From: an uncultured Lactobacillaceae bacterium
GTDB taxonomy: Bacteria; Bacillota; Bacilli; Lactobacillales; Lactobacillaceae
DNA length: 23,644 nt
Assembly: GCA_934216625.1 (NCBI GenBank)
Contig: CAKQCC010000011.1
Span: 1-23,644, forward strand
Direction of reading: 5' to 3'
The position numbers and the translations under genes are program-made. The notes beneath the pieces are model-generated. The model did no database searches. It was not told the origin of the DNA and saw only the letters and a program-made list of their open reading frames with translations. The stretch's first letter is position 1. Each line of letters opens with the position of its first letter. Positions 14,570-21,751 of the stretch are shown one piece after another.

Positions 14570-15499
14570 TTAATATTTCCTTAAATCAACTTGATCAATT
14601 AAATGGTGAGCCGTTTTGTGAATAATGAGATCAGCCCGGGAACGGGTCGGCAAAATGTTTTGTTTTAAATTCGGCAAGTTAATTCGGTCCCAGACGTCCC
14701 GAGCCATTTGGATTGCCTTTTTTGGTTCGGCATGAGCGTAATGATAATAATAATTCGAAGGATCCTGAAAAGCGGTCTTCATTAATTTCTTAAACCGATC
14801 TAGATACCATTTCTCAATCAATTTAGCCCGGGCGTCAATGTAAATTGAAAAGTCAGTAAAATCACTGACGTAAATCTGCTGGTTAGTCGGCAACTGAAGA
14901 ACGTTAATTCCTTCAATAATTAAAACGTCGGGATGATTAACAATGTCGTAACGGTGCGGGATTACGTCGTAAACCTGGTGGGAATAAACCGGTGATTTAA
15001 CGTCATGCTGACAAGTTTTGACCGCGTTTAAAAACTTAATCAGCGCCGGCATATCATAACTTTCCGGAAAGCCCTTGATTTTCATCAAATGCTTTTTCTT
15101 GAGAATTGCGTTCGGATACAAAAAGCCATCGGTCGTGATCAGCTGAACCTTATAGCCCTCAAAGAAATGTGACAACAACACTTTCAAGAGTCGGGCCGTG
15201 GTTGACTTCCCTACCGCCACACTACCGGAAATGCCGATAATAAACGGGGTGCGTTGAGCTGGCCGCTGCAGAAACATCGCCCGCGCATCATGCCAGGTCT
15301 TAAAATTATCAAGCCGTAGCCTCAGTAAATGAGTTAACGGGATATAAATGTCCTGAACGTCCTGCAACGAGATTTTATCATTAAACGCCTTAATCTGCTT
15401 CAAGCTCTGCTGGGTAATCGGTACCGACCGACCCTGATAAAAGCGTTTCCACTGGTTTTTAGTAAATGAATAATAATTATCACGACTCTGAGCGTCCAT
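14570..15499 (-). CDS. coaA: Type I pantothenate kinase
   Basis: This cytoplasmic enzyme phosphorylates pantothenate with ATP, the committed step of coenzyme A synthesis. It has about 309 residues, close to bacterial CoaA. Numbered from the ATG chosen here, Walker A is GISGSVAVGKST (89-100) with Lys98. Other family blocks are TTDGFLYPN, KGFPESYDMPALIKFL, PVYSHQVYDV, VLIIEGINVLQ and FSIYIDA. The start is ATG at 15499, preceded by AAGGA within the end of helD; the helD stop TAA is one base upstream. A longer frame to TTG 15523 lacks a site. It is translationally coupled to helD. Feedback by CoA is typical of the family, but the residues for it were not checked. Confidence 0.95.
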   Translation of the reverse strand: MDAQSRDNYYSFTKNQWKRFYQGRSVPITQQSLKQIKAFNDKISLQDVQDIYIPLTHLLRLRLDNFKTWHDARAMFLQRPAQRTPFIIGISGSVAVGKSTTARLLKVLLSHFFEGYKVQLITTDGFLYPNAILKKKHLMKIKGFPESYDMPALIKFLNAVKTCQHDVKSPVYSHQVYDVIPHRYDIVNHPDVLIIEGINVLQLPTNQQIYVSDFTDFSIYIDARAKLIEKWYLDRFKKLMKTAFQDPSNYYYHYAHAEPKKAIQMARDVWDRINLPNLKQNILPTRSRADLIIHKTAHHLIDQVDLRKY

Positions 15500-15500
15500 C

Positions 15501-17813
15501 TTATTCACTATCCTTAGTTTCAAGTCGGTACAGCCGTTTAGGAACGTTCTTAAACACCAGTGATAGATTATGAATACTAACGATCTTTAGCTGGTGCATT
15601 GCTCGGGTACAAATGGTGTAAACTAACTGACGATCGTGGTTACTGCTGTAATTCTGGTCAGAAGCGTCAAACATAATCACTGAATCAAATTCGAGCCCCT
15701 TCGCTAAATAAGCTGGAACCACCAAAACGCCACTGACCAAGCGCTGGTTTTCGGTTTGAATCAAGGTCAGATGAACTTGACGTCGCTGAAGTTGTGCTGA
15801 CAACAAGCGACATTGTTTAAGGCTCTTGCCAATTAACGCCGTCGTTTGGTAATGAGCCTGACTTTCGTTAATAATTTTAACTAACTTAGTTAATTCGTGA
15901 CCGCGATTAACTTGAACGGTAATTACCGGTAAACTACCGGAGCGAGCAAACGACTTAATCTGGGCCCCGCTCGGCAGCAAGTGCTTAGTGAAGTCAGTGA
16001 TCGGCTGGGTCGAGCGATATGATTTATTCAGTTGAACCTTTTTCACCGATTGATTGGCAAAAATCGTTTCGAGGTCAGAATAAAGGTGCTGACTGTGGTG
16101 ATGGGTAAAGATGGCCTGATTCAAATCGGCCAAAACCGTAAATTTGGCTTTCGGAAACTCGTAATGCAAAAACGCCATTTGAAAACCGGTGTAATCTTGG
16201 GCTTCATCAACTAAAATGTATTTAATCTGACGATGTCCAAACGCGCCGATAATTCGGTCGTAAAGATACAAATACATCGAAACGTCAGCCATTGAAATCG
16301 AACCCGAATTAATTGAATTAACCACTTCACGCTGGTTTCTCTGCCAATCAGATTTCCGAATCCCAAAGTGTTGAAGATTAACGTACTGGGGTAGTTTTTT
16401 CAGCAAATGCAGGTACTGACGATTAATGTTAATAAATAAATTACGGTTAATAATTCGGCGAACGGGTCGAAACGCCCCGATCACGATGTGCTTTGCCAGG
16501 AAATCATAAGTTGCGTCCGTATTCTGGAATTCGTTCGGATAACTCAGTTGAAGACTGCGCAACTGTCGACGGTCCATATCTTCAATCGCGTCAGCGACCC
16601 ACTTCTTCTTCATTTCGACTTTCAGCTGCTTCCGAAGTAACTGATTGAGTTGATCCCGAACGGCAGCCAATCGATTTCTTAAATCATAATTAGAATTAAA
16701 CTGATAATAAATCTGGGCAATCCGTTGCTTCGAAATGAAGACGTGACCGTTAAAAAGAATGTTCTTAAAGTGCATTCCAGCGTGATTCAGGTCGTCTGCA
16801 TACTTATTCATCGCCTGAAAGCAGGATAAACTATTCTTCAAAACGTTAATCTGCTGATCGTGATGGGTCAGATTATCGGCGCTAAACCGCTGAGCTAACG
16901 ACTCAACATTGAGCTTGGGAACCCGGTGATTGCTGTATTGGTAGTAAGTCATCCGAACCATGTTATGTTCGCCCAGCGACGGCAAAACGTGGTTGACGTA
17001 ATCATTAAAAAGTTGATTAGGTGAAAAGAGAATAATCTGTCTGGCGGTTAAACGGGAACGATAATGGTAGAGCAGGTAAGCAACCCGTTGCAAAGCAGCC
17101 GAAGTCTTGCCGGATCCGGCAGCTCCCTGGACGTAAAGTAAATCCGCCGTAACGTTTCGAACGATCCGGTTCTGATCACGCTGAATCGTCGTCACAATGT
17201 TGCGCATCTTGGGCGTCGACTGCCGGCTTAAATTGCTTAACAGCAGCTGATCACCAATTGCGGCTGAAGTATCAAAGACGGTTTTAATCCGGCCGTCTTT
17301 AATCTGAAACTGACGCTTTAAAATTACTTTTACTTTTTTAGATCCGGTTGGGGTCTGGTAACTGACCCAGCCCAGTCGATTTTCGTAGTAAATGCTGGAA
17401 ATCGGGGCTCGCCAATCGTAAATCAGGTAATGACCATGTTCATCAGCAAACGACGCTAAGCCAATGTAAATTGTGTAGCGACGGGAATCATCCGGCTTTT
17501 TAAAGTCAATTCGTGCAAAATAGGGATTTTTTTCAAGCGTTCGGAAACGACGCAAAAAGAAATGAGCTTGTCGCCATTCACCATTCAACTGATTCAGAAT
17601 TTCCTGTTTTTGCCGAACTTCAACTCCGGTATCCATCAAGCCAGTGTACGTAGTCGAGCGCAAGCGAACGTCATTGTAATAATCCTTCTGAATAACCCGT
17701 TCGTTTCGTTCGATTCGGTGAATCGTTTTAAGTTGCTTAATTTCAGCAATCTTAATTTTCTGAACAATTGAACTTAAATGCTTCTGTTCAGCAATTTTTA
17801 CCCTGGTAGTCAT
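15501..17813 (-). CDS. helD: RNA polymerase recycling motor HelD (UvrD-like ATPase)
   Basis: This superfamily 1 ATPase of about 770 residues frees stalled RNA polymerase from DNA and nucleic acid. Residues 1-95 are a long charged coiled-coil arm that, in known HelD structures, enters the secondary channel. YDWRAPISSIYYE at about 132-145 is the HelD signature. Walker A is QGAAGSGKTSAA with Lys236 by this start. ILFSPNQLFNDYVNHVLPSLGEHN follows, typical of HelD. Walker B is YILVDEAQDYT, followed by VLADLNQAIF, LNKSYRST and LAKGLEFDSVIM, the usual UvrD motifs. I use ATG 17813, seven bases after GGGGA; TTG 17816 is the alternative. The Bacillus-type length and N-terminal arm support HelD rather than a DNA-repair UvrD. 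It is divergent from the histidine phosphatase and coupled to coaA. Confidence 0.93.
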   Translation of the reverse strand: MTTRVKIAEQKHLSSIVQKIKIAEIKQLKTIHRIERNERVIQKDYYNDVRLRSTTYTGLMDTGVEVRQKQEILNQLNGEWRQAHFFLRRFRTLEKNPYFARIDFKKPDDSRRYTIYIGLASFADEHGHYLIYDWRAPISSIYYENRLGWVSYQTPTGSKKVKVILKRQFQIKDGRIKTVFDTSAAIGDQLLLSNLSRQSTPKMRNIVTTIQRDQNRIVRNVTADLLYVQGAAGSGKTSAALQRVAYLLYHYRSRLTARQIILFSPNQLFNDYVNHVLPSLGEHNMVRMTYYQYSNHRVPKLNVESLAQRFSADNLTHHDQQINVLKNSLSCFQAMNKYADDLNHAGMHFKNILFNGHVFISKQRIAQIYYQFNSNYDLRNRLAAVRDQLNQLLRKQLKVEMKKKWVADAIEDMDRRQLRSLQLSYPNEFQNTDATYDFLAKHIVIGAFRPVRRIINRNLFININRQYLHLLKKLPQYVNLQHFGIRKSDWQRNQREVVNSINSGSISMADVSMYLYLYDRIIGAFGHRQIKYILVDEAQDYTGFQMAFLHYEFPKAKFTVLADLNQAIFTHHHSQHLYSDLETIFANQSVKKVQLNKSYRSTQPITDFTKHLLPSGAQIKSFARSGSLPVITVQVNRGHELTKLVKIINESQAHYQTTALIGKSLKQCRLLSAQLQRRQVHLTLIQTENQRLVSGVLVVPAYLAKGLEFDSVIMFDASDQNYSSNHDRQLVYTICTRAMHQLKIVSIHNLSLVFKNVPKRLYRLETKDSE

Positions 17814-17850
17814 CAAAAAATCCCCAATCTGATTAACGCGTTAGATAAAT

Positions 17851-17859
17851 ATTTTAGCA
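17851..17859 (-). promoter_or_regulatory. Extended -10 promoter of helD-coaA
   Basis: On the minus strand TGC precedes TAAAAT (17856-17851). A TTGACG at about 17873-17868 is too close for this -10 and may be fortuitous. It lies 38 bases before the ATG. Confidence 0.5.
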
Positions 17860-17909
17860 TAACCAACGTCAATTCCGAAGCAAAACCATTCGCCGACGTC
17901 GGTCAATTA

Positions 17910-17918
17910 TGATAAAAT
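17910..17918 (+). promoter_or_regulatory. Extended -10 promoter of the histidine phosphatase gene
   Basis: TGA precedes TAAAAT (17913-17918), divergent from the helD promoter. A 10-bp palindrome CCGACGTCGG (17893-17902) lies between the two, where the -35 region of this promoter would be. Confidence 0.5.
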
Positions 17919-17954
17919 AATTTATGAATTGAATTGAAAGGAAGCCCGCTGATT

Positions 17955-18608
17955 ATGATCAACATTTTTTTCGTCCGTCACGGTCAGACTTATTTAAATA
18001 TGTATTACCGAATTCAAGGCCTGTGTGATGCGCCACTAACTCCACAAGGCGTTCAGGATGCTAAAGCTGCTGGTCAGCGGCTTAGTAAAATCAAATTCAA
18101 TGCTGCCTACGCTAGTGACCGGCCCCGTGCCATTCACACTGCCGAATATATCTTAGCTCGCAACCCGACTTCAATTAAAAAGCCCACCATTAATAAGGCG
18201 TTTCGCGAAGAAAATTTCGGTTACTTTGAAGGTGAAGACGGCGAACACGCCTGGCACATCATCGGTGGTCCGCACGGCGACGGAACTTATAACGCCATGA
18301 TTAACGACTTTGGTATGAGTAAAGTTCTGGACATGATTCACGACGCTGATCCGTTTCACGACGCCGAGAGCAGCACTCAGGTCAAGCAACGGTTCGAAAA
18401 GGGGTTACACCAGATCGTTAACCAAGCCCACGATGGCGATAACATCTTAGTTGCCGCCCACGGCACCATCATTCGTTGGATCGCTAGTGAATACGGCAAT
18501 CACATCGACGTTTCGCAATCAACCAAAAACGGCAGCGTTACCAAAATGGTGGTCGATCATAATCATCCGGTCGTTAAATACTTCAATAAAGTCGATTCTA
18601 ATTTATAA
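17955..18608 (+). CDS. Histidine phosphatase family protein (phosphoglycerate mutase-like)
   Basis: This 217-residue cytoplasmic phosphatase has a phosphohistidine intermediate. FFVRHGQTYLN at 5-15 carries the nucleophile His9 and Arg8. YASDRPRAIHTAEYIL holds the second catalytic Arg and the phosphate-pocket residues. The acid/base region is REENFGYFEGED, and ILVAAHGTIIRW holds the second catalytic His. The family includes GpmB-like broad phosphatases and sugar phosphatases; true cofactor-dependent phosphoglycerate mutase is longer and has other loops, so I call it only by family. ATG 17955 is preceded by AAAGGA at about twelve bases; the upstream TTG 17934 lies before the site and is rejected. 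It is followed by a terminator hairpin and hflX. Confidence 0.9.
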   Translation: MINIFFVRHGQTYLNMYYRIQGLCDAPLTPQGVQDAKAAGQRLSKIKFNAAYASDRPRAIHTAEYILARNPTSIKKPTINKAFREENFGYFEGEDGEHAWHIIGGPHGDGTYNAMINDFGMSKVLDMIHDADPFHDAESSTQVKQRFEKGLHQIVNQAHDGDNILVAAHGTIIRWIASEYGNHIDVSQSTKNGSVTKMVVDHNHPVVKYFNKVDSNL

Positions 18609-18632
18609 ATTCAAATTATCTAAAGATTGCGA

Positions 18633-18659
18633 CGCGGCCATCATTTGCCGCGCTTTTTT
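18633..18659 (+). terminator. Terminator hairpin between histidine phosphatase and hflX
   Basis: CGCGGC (18633-18638) pairs with GCCGCG (18647-18652) around an eight-base loop, followed by C and six T. It ends only ten bases before the hflX ribosome site, so it either limits read-through into hflX or acts as an attenuator. Confidence 0.72.
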
Positions 18660-18680
18660 CTGATTAACGGAGGAATTAAT

Positions 18681-19970
18681 ATTTTCGTTGAAAAAGCTAA
18701 TCTACCGACCCCAGTAGTAACCAGCGGGCTTAATCTAGACGACCCTAATTTTGATTATTCAATTCATGAACTAAACGCCCTGGCAAAAGCCAACGGTATG
18801 AAAGTGGTCGGAACTGCCACTCAAGAACTTGACCATCCCTACGCCGGAACCTATTTTGGCCCTGGCAAAATCAAATCAATCCGGTCAATCATGATGGCCC
18901 AAAAAGCCGAATATTTAATCGTCAATGACGAATTAACGCCGAGCCAAATTCGCAACCTTGAAAAAATGACCGGCAAAAGCATCATCGATCGTACCGGCTT
19001 AATTCTGGAAATTTTTGCTAACCGCGCCAGAACCAAGGGCGCTAAATTGCAGGTTAAACTGGCTCAACTCGAATACCAATTGCCAAGGTTGCGCACCAGC
19101 GCCAGCGTTCGGCTTGATCAACAAACCGGAACCGGCGGCGGCAGCTACACCAACCGAGGAGCCGGTGAAACGTTGATTGAAATGAAGCGTCGGACCCTAG
19201 CGCACGGGATTTACAACATTAGGCACCACTTAAAGTCAGTTGCTAAAACCGACCAAGTTCAAAGAACTCGGCGGCGGCAAACCGGAATTCCGAACGTTGC
19301 CCTCGTTGGTTACACCAACGCCGGCAAGTCAACGTTAATGAACCAGCTGGTTAGAAAATTCGGTCAAAACGAAGACAAGCAGGTCAAAGTTAAAAACATG
19401 TTATTCGCAACGTTAAGCACCGAAGTCCGCAAATTGACCTTACCAAACCAAATGCAATTCATGTTAAGTGACACCGTGGGGTTCGTCAGTAAATTGCCGC
19501 ATCAGCTAGTCAGCGCTTTCAGAGCAACCTTGTCAGAAGCTGCCCATGCCGATCTACTAATTCAGGTGGTTGATTATTCGAGTCCGAACCGTCAGCTAAT
19601 GATGAACACCACCCAAAAGACGCTCAAGGCAATCGGAATCAAAAACAAACCCATGTTAATCATCTTTAACAAGGCCGACCGAACCGGTACTGATTACCCG
19701 GTTCAAGAAGGCAACGCCTTAATTACTTCGGTCAAAAATTTTGATTCGAAATCAATTCACTTCTTAATTAAGATGATTAAGCATCAGCTCTACCGCAATT
19801 ACGTAACGGCCGAATTCCTAATTCCGTTCACCCAGGGACAAATTACGGCCTACCTTAACCATCACGCGAACGTAATTAAAACCAAGTATTCAGCCAGCGG
19901 AACCCATCTAAAAGTTCAGCTGCCTAAAGCAATTCGTGACCGGTTTGCTAAATATTTAATCACAAATTAA
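18681..19970 (+). CDS. hflX: Ribosome-associated GTPase HflX; probable ATT start
   Basis: This GTPase splits stalled or hibernating 70S ribosomes. From the proposed start it has 429 residues. The N-terminal HflX domain includes ATYFGPGKI-like TYFGPGKIKSI and NDELTPSQIRNLEK. The GGGSYTNRGAGET linker precedes the G domain. G1 is GYTNAGKST (210-218), G3 is DTVGF (264-268), G4 is NKAD and G5 is the SVKN segment. The frame is open back to TTG 18627, but that codon sits within the terminator hairpin region and has no ribosome site. The only well-placed start is ATT at 18681, seven bases after GGAGG (18669-18673). No ATG, GTG or TTG occurs in frame near it. The 3' end overlaps the convergent membrane-protein gene by 11 bases. 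Confidence 0.93.
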   Translation: MFVEKANLPTPVVTSGLNLDDPNFDYSIHELNALAKANGMKVVGTATQELDHPYAGTYFGPGKIKSIRSIMMAQKAEYLIVNDELTPSQIRNLEKMTGKSIIDRTGLILEIFANRARTKGAKLQVKLAQLEYQLPRLRTSASVRLDQQTGTGGGSYTNRGAGETLIEMKRRTLAHGIYNIRHHLKSVAKTDQVQRTRRRQTGIPNVALVGYTNAGKSTLMNQLVRKFGQNEDKQVKVKNMLFATLSTEVRKLTLPNQMQFMLSDTVGFVSKLPHQLVSAFRATLSEAAHADLLIQVVDYSSPNRQLMMNTTQKTLKAIGIKNKPMLIIFNKADRTGTDYPVQEGNALITSVKNFDSKSIHFLIKMIKHQLYRNYVTAEFLIPFTQGQITAYLNHHANVIKTKYSASGTHLKVQLPKAIRDRFAKYLITN

Positions 19971-20769
19971 CGTTAATCTGTAACTGATAAGAATGACGAC
20001 GTTCATAAACACCGGATCGGCCCATAATCAAATACGGTCCGCCAACCAAAATTATTGAGGCAATTCGTAAGTGACGCCGTGAAGCTGGACTAAGTTGACT
20101 TAGGCGTTTCAACCCGACACTGGCTAAACGACCGACTGGATACTGATGAAATCGATCACTACCGGCATACACGACTTCGTGCCGAAAACTAAACGCCGGA
20201 ATTAAGGCCCCGGCACCGATTGCGTAAACTGGCTGATAATGATTATGTTTCAAGCGATTAACGAGCTGACGATGACCTAACCCCGCGTAATCAACCCTTA
20301 ATTTATGATGAACAATTAAATCGTGAATTAAGAACCGCAAATTTCGCCGTTCTAAAGAATTTTGAGTCATTTGAGCCGGCAATGATCGCCGAAAAGTTTG
20401 ACTAATTTGGCGGTGCGGTGCGTTCTGCAAATGATTCAGTGAACGTTCAGCCTGTTGATTAAATTTAGCCAAACCAAGTTTCCGCTCGATTTGCGGTGAA
20501 ACGTCCAGCGGTGCCTCGCGATTCAAAAAGTAATAATAAAAATTAATGTACAAAAAATAAATTAAGGCAGTTGCTGCCAGTAAAATCAGGGTTCCGTGAA
20601 AGACGTATTGATTATTAATGAACCGAACCCCCGCGTAAAATAAATATAGATCACCGATGATTCCGGTCACCACGTAAACCCGGTTCAGGATCCGGTTACC
20701 ACGGCTGCCAATGTTAAAGAAGCTAAAGTAATTGAGACCCTGGCTTAACAAACTTAAAAAGCTGAACAT
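19960..20769 (-). CDS. Lactobacillus-type membrane protein of unknown function
   Basis: This 269-residue protein has an N-terminal amphipathic segment and two membrane helices: about 30-50 (RVYVVTGIIGDLYLFYAGVRF) and 57-80 (GTLILLAATALIYFLYINFYYYFL). A basic cytoplasmic domain of about 190 residues with many Arg, His and Gln follows. The overall design resembles a lactobacillus-specific family I remember as DUF6681, but I cannot confirm that without a search. The domain has no catalytic motif I recognise. The ATG at 20769 follows TAGGTGA. It is the last gene of a tight three-gene unit (gaps of 4 and 8 bases) with a degenerate NUDIX protein and a Ser/Asn-rich anchored peptide, and overlaps the end of hflX by 11 bases. 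Confidence 0.78.
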   Translation of the reverse strand: MFSFLSLLSQGLNYFSFFNIGSRGNRILNRVYVVTGIIGDLYLFYAGVRFINNQYVFHGTLILLAATALIYFLYINFYYYFLNREAPLDVSPQIERKLGLAKFNQQAERSLNHLQNAPHRQISQTFRRSLPAQMTQNSLERRNLRFLIHDLIVHHKLRVDYAGLGHRQLVNRLKHNHYQPVYAIGAGALIPAFSFRHEVVYAGSDRFHQYPVGRLASVGLKRLSQLSPASRRHLRIASIILVGGPYLIMGRSGVYERRHSYQLQINVNL

Positions 20770-20777
20770 GATTTCAC

Positions 20778-21176
20778 CTACTTTGTTGCTGGCGATTTAG
20801 AATTAGTAACCTTTGAATTAGTATTATTATTGCTAGATGACGATCGATTCAAATCATTGCTCGAATTAGAAGACTGCTTAGAATTTTCAGTTGATGAGGT
20901 TGAACGTTTCTCGGGTTGATTCGAATTATCATTCCGTTCATTAGTCCGGCTGGCATTCTGTCCCTGATGAGAAGCGGGCTGATCATTCCTGTTCTGTGAA
21001 GGGTTAGTTTGCGGCTGATTGGGATTGCGGCGTTGATTATTAATGACGCGGGTCGGTTGTGCCGGTGCCCCTTCGTGAGTGTGGGTCACCTTATTTTCCA
21101 CGACGTTCGAAGCCCCCAGCAAAATAATGATTGACAAAATTGCGAACGGCGTAATAAACGGCGGCGTCTTTCTCAT
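20778..21176 (-). CDS. Membrane-anchored Ser/Asn-rich protein, unknown function
   Basis: This 132-residue protein has a single N-terminal hydrophobic helix (9-28, FAILSIIILLGASNVV) and then a low-complexity tail of Asn, Ser, Gln, Arg and Thr to the end. No fold is evident after residue 40. It is probably anchored with the tail outside, or serves as a spacer that penetrates the wall. It could also be an uncleaved-signal lipoprotein-like peptide, though no lipobox Cys is present. The ATG follows GGGGTGA and lies four bases after the NUDIX stop codon, so it is coupled to its neighbours. Confidence 0.78.
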   Translation of the reverse strand: MRKTPPFITPFAILSIIILLGASNVVENKVTHTHEGAPAQPTRVINNQRRNPNQPQTNPSQNRNDQPASHQGQNASRTNERNDNSNQPEKRSTSSTENSKQSSNSSNDLNRSSSSNNNTNSKVTNSKSPATK

Positions 21177-21180
21177 TTAA

Positions 21181-21621
21181 TCACCCCATTAAACGTTTGC
21201 GAATGACTTGATTAGCGTCGTAAAAAACGTTCCGCTGATTATCATAGTACAAAGTTCGGTAAGCCGTTCGAAAATCAAACCAGCCATAATCCATAACTTG
21301 GTTTTTCGGTGGTGTCACGATTACGTGCGGTTTGACCCTGGCAATCATAATCTTAACTAGTCGGGATGCTCGATTTTGCCGTGGTTGGTACCGCAATGTT
21401 TTAACAAAATCAGTTCCGGGTTGAACGTCCAAATTAGTCTGACGTTTAGTAGCAAGAACGGCAGCTGACCGAAAACTGGCCAGTGATTTAGGGTTAGCGC
21501 TTTTAGTTAACGGGCCCTTAGGAAACCCCCACTCCCAATTATTGCGGTGAATTAATAAATATTTGGGCAAACCAAAGATTTTTTGGTAAATAATGACGCC
21601 GCCTTCGTAAACTGTGGACAT
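21181..21621 (-). CDS. NUDIX-fold protein with degenerate catalytic box
   Basis: This 146-residue protein has the fold pattern of Ap4A-hydrolase-type NUDIX enzymes: GGVIIYQ (7-13), LLIHRNNWEWGFPKGPL (22-38), and a final MDYGWFDF strand. The NUDIX box GX5EX7REUXEEXGU should follow GFPKG. Here the equivalent segment (36-62) reads GPLTKSANPKSLASFRSAAV, then LATKRQTN, so the glutamates that bind Mg2+ are all replaced. Hydrolysis is therefore unlikely; a ligand-sensing or structural role is more plausible. The protein is also unusually basic. The ATG follows AAGGAAGG. It is first in a three-gene operon and divergent from the gntR gene. Confidence 0.85.
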   Translation of the reverse strand: MSTVYEGGVIIYQKIFGLPKYLLIHRNNWEWGFPKGPLTKSANPKSLASFRSAAVLATKRQTNLDVQPGTDFVKTLRYQPRQNRASRLVKIMIARVKPHVIVTPPKNQVMDYGWFDFRTAYRTLYYDNQRNVFYDANQVIRKRLMG

Positions 21622-21655
21622 GTTTTAACCTTCCTTAAAAATCCTAACTATTTTT

Positions 21656-21661
21656 ATTATA
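21656..21661 (-). promoter_or_regulatory. Possible -10 of the NUDIX operon
   Basis: A TATAAT on the minus strand lies 35 bases before the NUDIX start. No good -35 box is seen in the AT-rich upstream sequence. Confidence 0.4.
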
Positions 21662-21702
21662 CTATAATTTTTAATTAATTAATCTAAAAATATTTACTAA
21701 AT

Positions 21703-21713
21703 TTGTATGACTA
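21703..21713. promoter_or_regulatory. Candidate GntR/FadR operator 1, over the -35 box
   Basis: TTGTATGACTA fits exactly the TNGTNNNACNA consensus known for the FadR subfamily of GntR regulators. It covers the -35 element of the gntR promoter, so binding would block RNA polymerase. Its location next to a FadR-type gene suggests autorepression. Confidence 0.55.
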
Positions 21714-21731
21714 ATTTTCAATTGGTATGAT
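21703..21731 (+). promoter_or_regulatory. Promoter of gntR-TSUP unit
   Basis: TTGTAT (21703-21708), a 17-base spacer and TATGAT (21726-21731), itself preceded by TGG, make a good promoter 21 bases before the gntR ATG. Confidence 0.75.
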
Positions 21732-21733
21732 GA
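21723..21733. promoter_or_regulatory. Candidate GntR/FadR operator 2, over the -10 box
   Basis: TGGTATGATGA matches the same consensus with one change (AT in place of AC). It lies exactly 20 bases, two helical turns, from operator 1 and covers the -10 element. The two sites share GTATGA followed by AATT. Confidence 0.45.
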
Positions 21734-21751
21734 ATTAGTGGAGATGAAATT

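Noticed and set aside
15500..15523. TTG start of coaA inside helD
   Set aside because: The ribosome site AAGGA lies after this codon and serves the ATG at 15499.
18627..18680. Upstream TTG as start of hflX
   Set aside because: The added residues would be encoded by the terminator hairpin; there is no ribosome site before it and a strong one after it.
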